From Thermoleophilaceae bacterium (GTDB lineage: Bacteria > Actinomycetota > Thermoleophilia > Solirubrobacterales > JACPNS01), in contig JAEMRJ010000108.1 of assembly GCA_016463365.1 (NCBI GenBank), positions 1 to 7,393 of the forward strand: 7,393 nucleotides of DNA. Direction: 5' to 3'. Made by a program: the position numbers and the translations under genes. A model generated the notes under the pieces. It searched no databases, was not told where the DNA came from, and worked only from the letters and a program-made list of their open reading frames with translations. Below are positions 6,361 through 7,393 of this stretch, one piece after another. Each line of letters opens with the position of its first letter. The stretch's first letter is position 1.

Positions 6361-7062
6361 GTGATTCTTTACGGCAGAAACCCGGTCAGAGAGGCACTGC
6401 GCGGTCCACGCACCATCAGCAGGATATGGGCGACGCAGGCGGCCGAGAAGGAGCCGTGGCTGAATGAGCTCGCTGGCGGAACGAAGATCAACCGCGCTCA
6501 GACGGATGAGTTGGCCTCACTCGCCGGCACGCCGGACCACCAGGGGGTGGCCGCCGAGGTCTCGGAGTACCAGTACGCCGATGCAAAGGCGCTTCTGCGG
6601 CCGGACGACGCACTGGTCCTGGTCCTTGACGAGATTCAGGACCCCCACAACCTCGGTGCACTTGCCCGCGTTGCCGAGTCGGCCGGGGCCACAGGCATGG
6701 TCATCGCCGACCGCCGCAGTGCTGAGGTCACGCCCACGGTGTGCAAATCCAGTGCTGGTGCCGTCGAACACCTGAAGATCGCCCGCGTCGGCAACATCTC
6801 TGACTACCTGATCGCCGCCAAAGCGGCCGACGCCTGGGTTTATGGTGCGGCCGCCGACGGCGACATGGCCTATGACCAGCCCGACTACAGCGGCAAGGTC
6901 GTCATGGTCGTCGGATCGGAAGGCAAGGGCATCCGCCCGAAGGTTGCAAAGACTTGCGACGCGCTCGTTTCGATCCCGCAACGCGGCCGGATCGAATCCC
7001 TCAACGTCAGCACCGCCACGGCCGTCCTGATCTACGCGGTTCTGCAATCTCGGCTGCAATAA
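6361..7062 (+). CDS. rlmB: 23S rRNA (guanosine-2'-O)-methyltransferase, RlmB/TrmH (SpoU) family
   Basis: This SAM-dependent ribose methyltransferase of the SPOUT class is expected to methylate the conserved G2251 of 23S rRNA in the peptidyl-transferase P loop. The N-terminal substrate-binding domain starts with ILYGRNPVREAL (2-13). The catalytic domain has motif 1 DPHNLGALARVAESAG (94-109, with N97 and R103), then KSSAGAVEHLKIA (129-141). Motif 2 is VVGSEGKGI (183-191). Motif 3 is IPQRGRIESLNVSTA (205-219), with Q where M is common. Its 233 residues are slightly short for RlmB (about 245). An open frame extends back to 6124, but that runs antisense over the TfoX-like gene; GTG 6361 places ILYGRNPV at the N-terminus as usual. 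Other TrmH-family targets cannot be excluded from sequence alone. Confidence 0.92.
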   Translation: MILYGRNPVREALRGPRTISRIWATQAAEKEPWLNELAGGTKINRAQTDELASLAGTPDHQGVAAEVSEYQYADAKALLRPDDALVLVLDEIQDPHNLGALARVAESAGATGMVIADRRSAEVTPTVCKSSAGAVEHLKIARVGNISDYLIAAKAADAWVYGAAADGDMAYDQPDYSGKVVMVVGSEGKGIRPKVAKTCDALVSIPQRGRIESLNVSTATAVLIYAVLQSRLQ

Positions 7063-7138
7063 AGGTGCCAGAACGCACGGTTGCCATAAAAGCGCAATAA
7101 TTGCCGTCCGACAGTGAACCTAAAGTCCAGCTTCAGGT

Positions 7139-7274
7139 TTGAGGTCCCGGTTCAGCCGGCCTCAACTCAGATGGACCGCAGGACTCATAGAAGATCCATT
7201 TGACGCAGGTTGGGAGGCATGCGTCACGACACCAATGGTGACTCGTCTTGAATTGCCGAGAAATCGGTGATTTG
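7139..7274 (+). promoter_or_regulatory. Candidate structured 5' leader (four consecutive hairpins)
   Basis: The 239-bp gene-free stretch 7063-7301 is visibly less GC-rich than its surroundings. Four potential hairpins lie in a row. H1 (7139-7165) has TTGAGG/CCTCAA plus inner CCGG/CCGG, a 2-base bulge and a 5-base loop. H2 (7167-7203) has TCAGATGGA pairing with TCCATTTGA, nine pairs including one G-U, and a 19-base loop. H3 (7223-7242) has GTCAC/GTGAC with a 10-base loop. H4 (7249-7274) has AATTGCCGA/TCGGTGATT around a GAAA tetraloop, extendable by two G-U pairs. The SD and start of the next gene follow 18 and 27 bases later. No hairpin has a T-run, so none looks like an intrinsic terminator. 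I recognise no known riboswitch family. The region could be a regulatory leader, a small RNA or chance pairing. Confidence 0.35.
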
Positions 7275-7301
7275 CAGGCATTTCGCCAAATTGGAGGCAA
7301 C

Positions 7302-7393
7302 GTGACCAGTGCATCCCAGGCAGCAGCCGTACCCGCAGAAACGCTCGAAGAATCAGAAGAGCTCGCTCCCCGCACCAATGCAGGGCGCATCAG
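7302..7393 (+). CDS. 5' end of an unidentified gene (first 30 residues, cut by the window edge)
   Basis: GTG 7302 follows GGAGG (7293-7297) at 4 bases. The frame is open to the window end. The 30 visible residues begin MTSASQAAAVPAETLEESEE and continue LAPRTNAGRI: a low-complexity Ala-rich then acidic N-terminus turning basic. It has no signal peptide or membrane segment. This is too little for a family call. By analogy with the Firmicutes order (rlmB-yacP-sigH), a sigma factor is one possibility, but nothing in these residues shows it. The preceding gene-free stretch suggests the gene has its own transcription signals or leader. Confidence 0.6.
   Translation, partial: MTSASQAAAVPAETLEESEELAPRTNAGRI

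Noticed and set aside
7081..7126. Promoter for the last gene (TTGCCA, AATAAT, TAAAGT elements)
   Set aside because: Individual boxes resemble -35 and -10 elements, but no pair has a 16-18-bp spacer, so I could not support a specific promoter.
7147..7159. T-loop-like GGTTCAGCC suggesting a tRNA
   Set aside because: No acceptor, D or anticodon arms can be arranged around it. The bases are better explained by the local hairpin.
7139..7165. Hairpin as intrinsic terminator of rlmB
   Set aside because: The stem is acceptable but is followed by mixed sequence, not a T-run, and lies 77 bases after the stop. It is kept only as part of the possible leader structure.
7133..7390. Minus-strand open frame (85 codons) over the gene-free stretch
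   Set aside because: There is no recognisable motif, and it conflicts with the SD-preceded plus-strand gene at 7302. Its composition looks like translated non-coding sequence.
1..7393. CRISPR arrays, insertion sequences, attachment sites or long direct repeats
   Set aside because: I saw no regularly spaced repeats, transposase-like frames or terminal inverted repeats. The window is ordinary, densely packed chromosome.

Overview
The window is compact, high-GC bacterial chromosome with frequent GTG/TTG starts and almost no intergenic space. GC content, codon use and the ispF-gltX-cysS-(x)-rlmB order suggest a high-GC Gram-positive (Actinomycetota, possibly a deep branch such as Thermoleophilia). 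This placement is an inference and was not tested. I see no mobile element, CRISPR array, rRNA or tRNA.

Left end (1-2061): the last codons of an unidentified plus-strand gene (2-52) converge on a minus-strand, REC-only response regulator (78-464). A 34-bp divergent intergene separates the regulator from a membrane sensor histidine kinase (499-2061). The pair looks like a two-component system whose receiver has no output domain.

Centre (2084-5976): a PHP-family histidinol-phosphatase-like hydrolase, ispF (isoprenoid precursor synthesis), gltX and cysS follow the kinase on the plus strand. Gaps are 22 bp, a 4-bp overlap, 2 bp and 40 bp, so kinase-PHP-ispF-gltX-cysS is probably one transcription unit. 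The ispF-gltX-cysS-rlmB part matches a gene order known from Firmicutes (ispD-ispF-gltX-cysE-cysS-mrnC-rlmB-yacP-sigH). Two of these housekeeping enzymes look unusual. GltX is about 70 residues too short between its HIGH and KMSKS motifs. IspF has swapped residues in its CDP-binding pocket.

Right end (5980-7393): a small TfoX N-terminal-domain protein on the minus strand ends 3 bp from cysS and is divergent from rlmB (6361-7062), a 23S rRNA ribose methyltransferase. rlmB has no Shine-Dalgarno sequence, and a promoter-like pair upstream would start its transcript at about the start codon. A 239-bp gene-free stretch follows. It can be folded by eye into four consecutive hairpins just upstream of the SD and GTG start of a gene cut by the window edge (7302-). 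This possible structured leader is the best candidate here for something undescribed, but it rests on one sequence with no comparative support.
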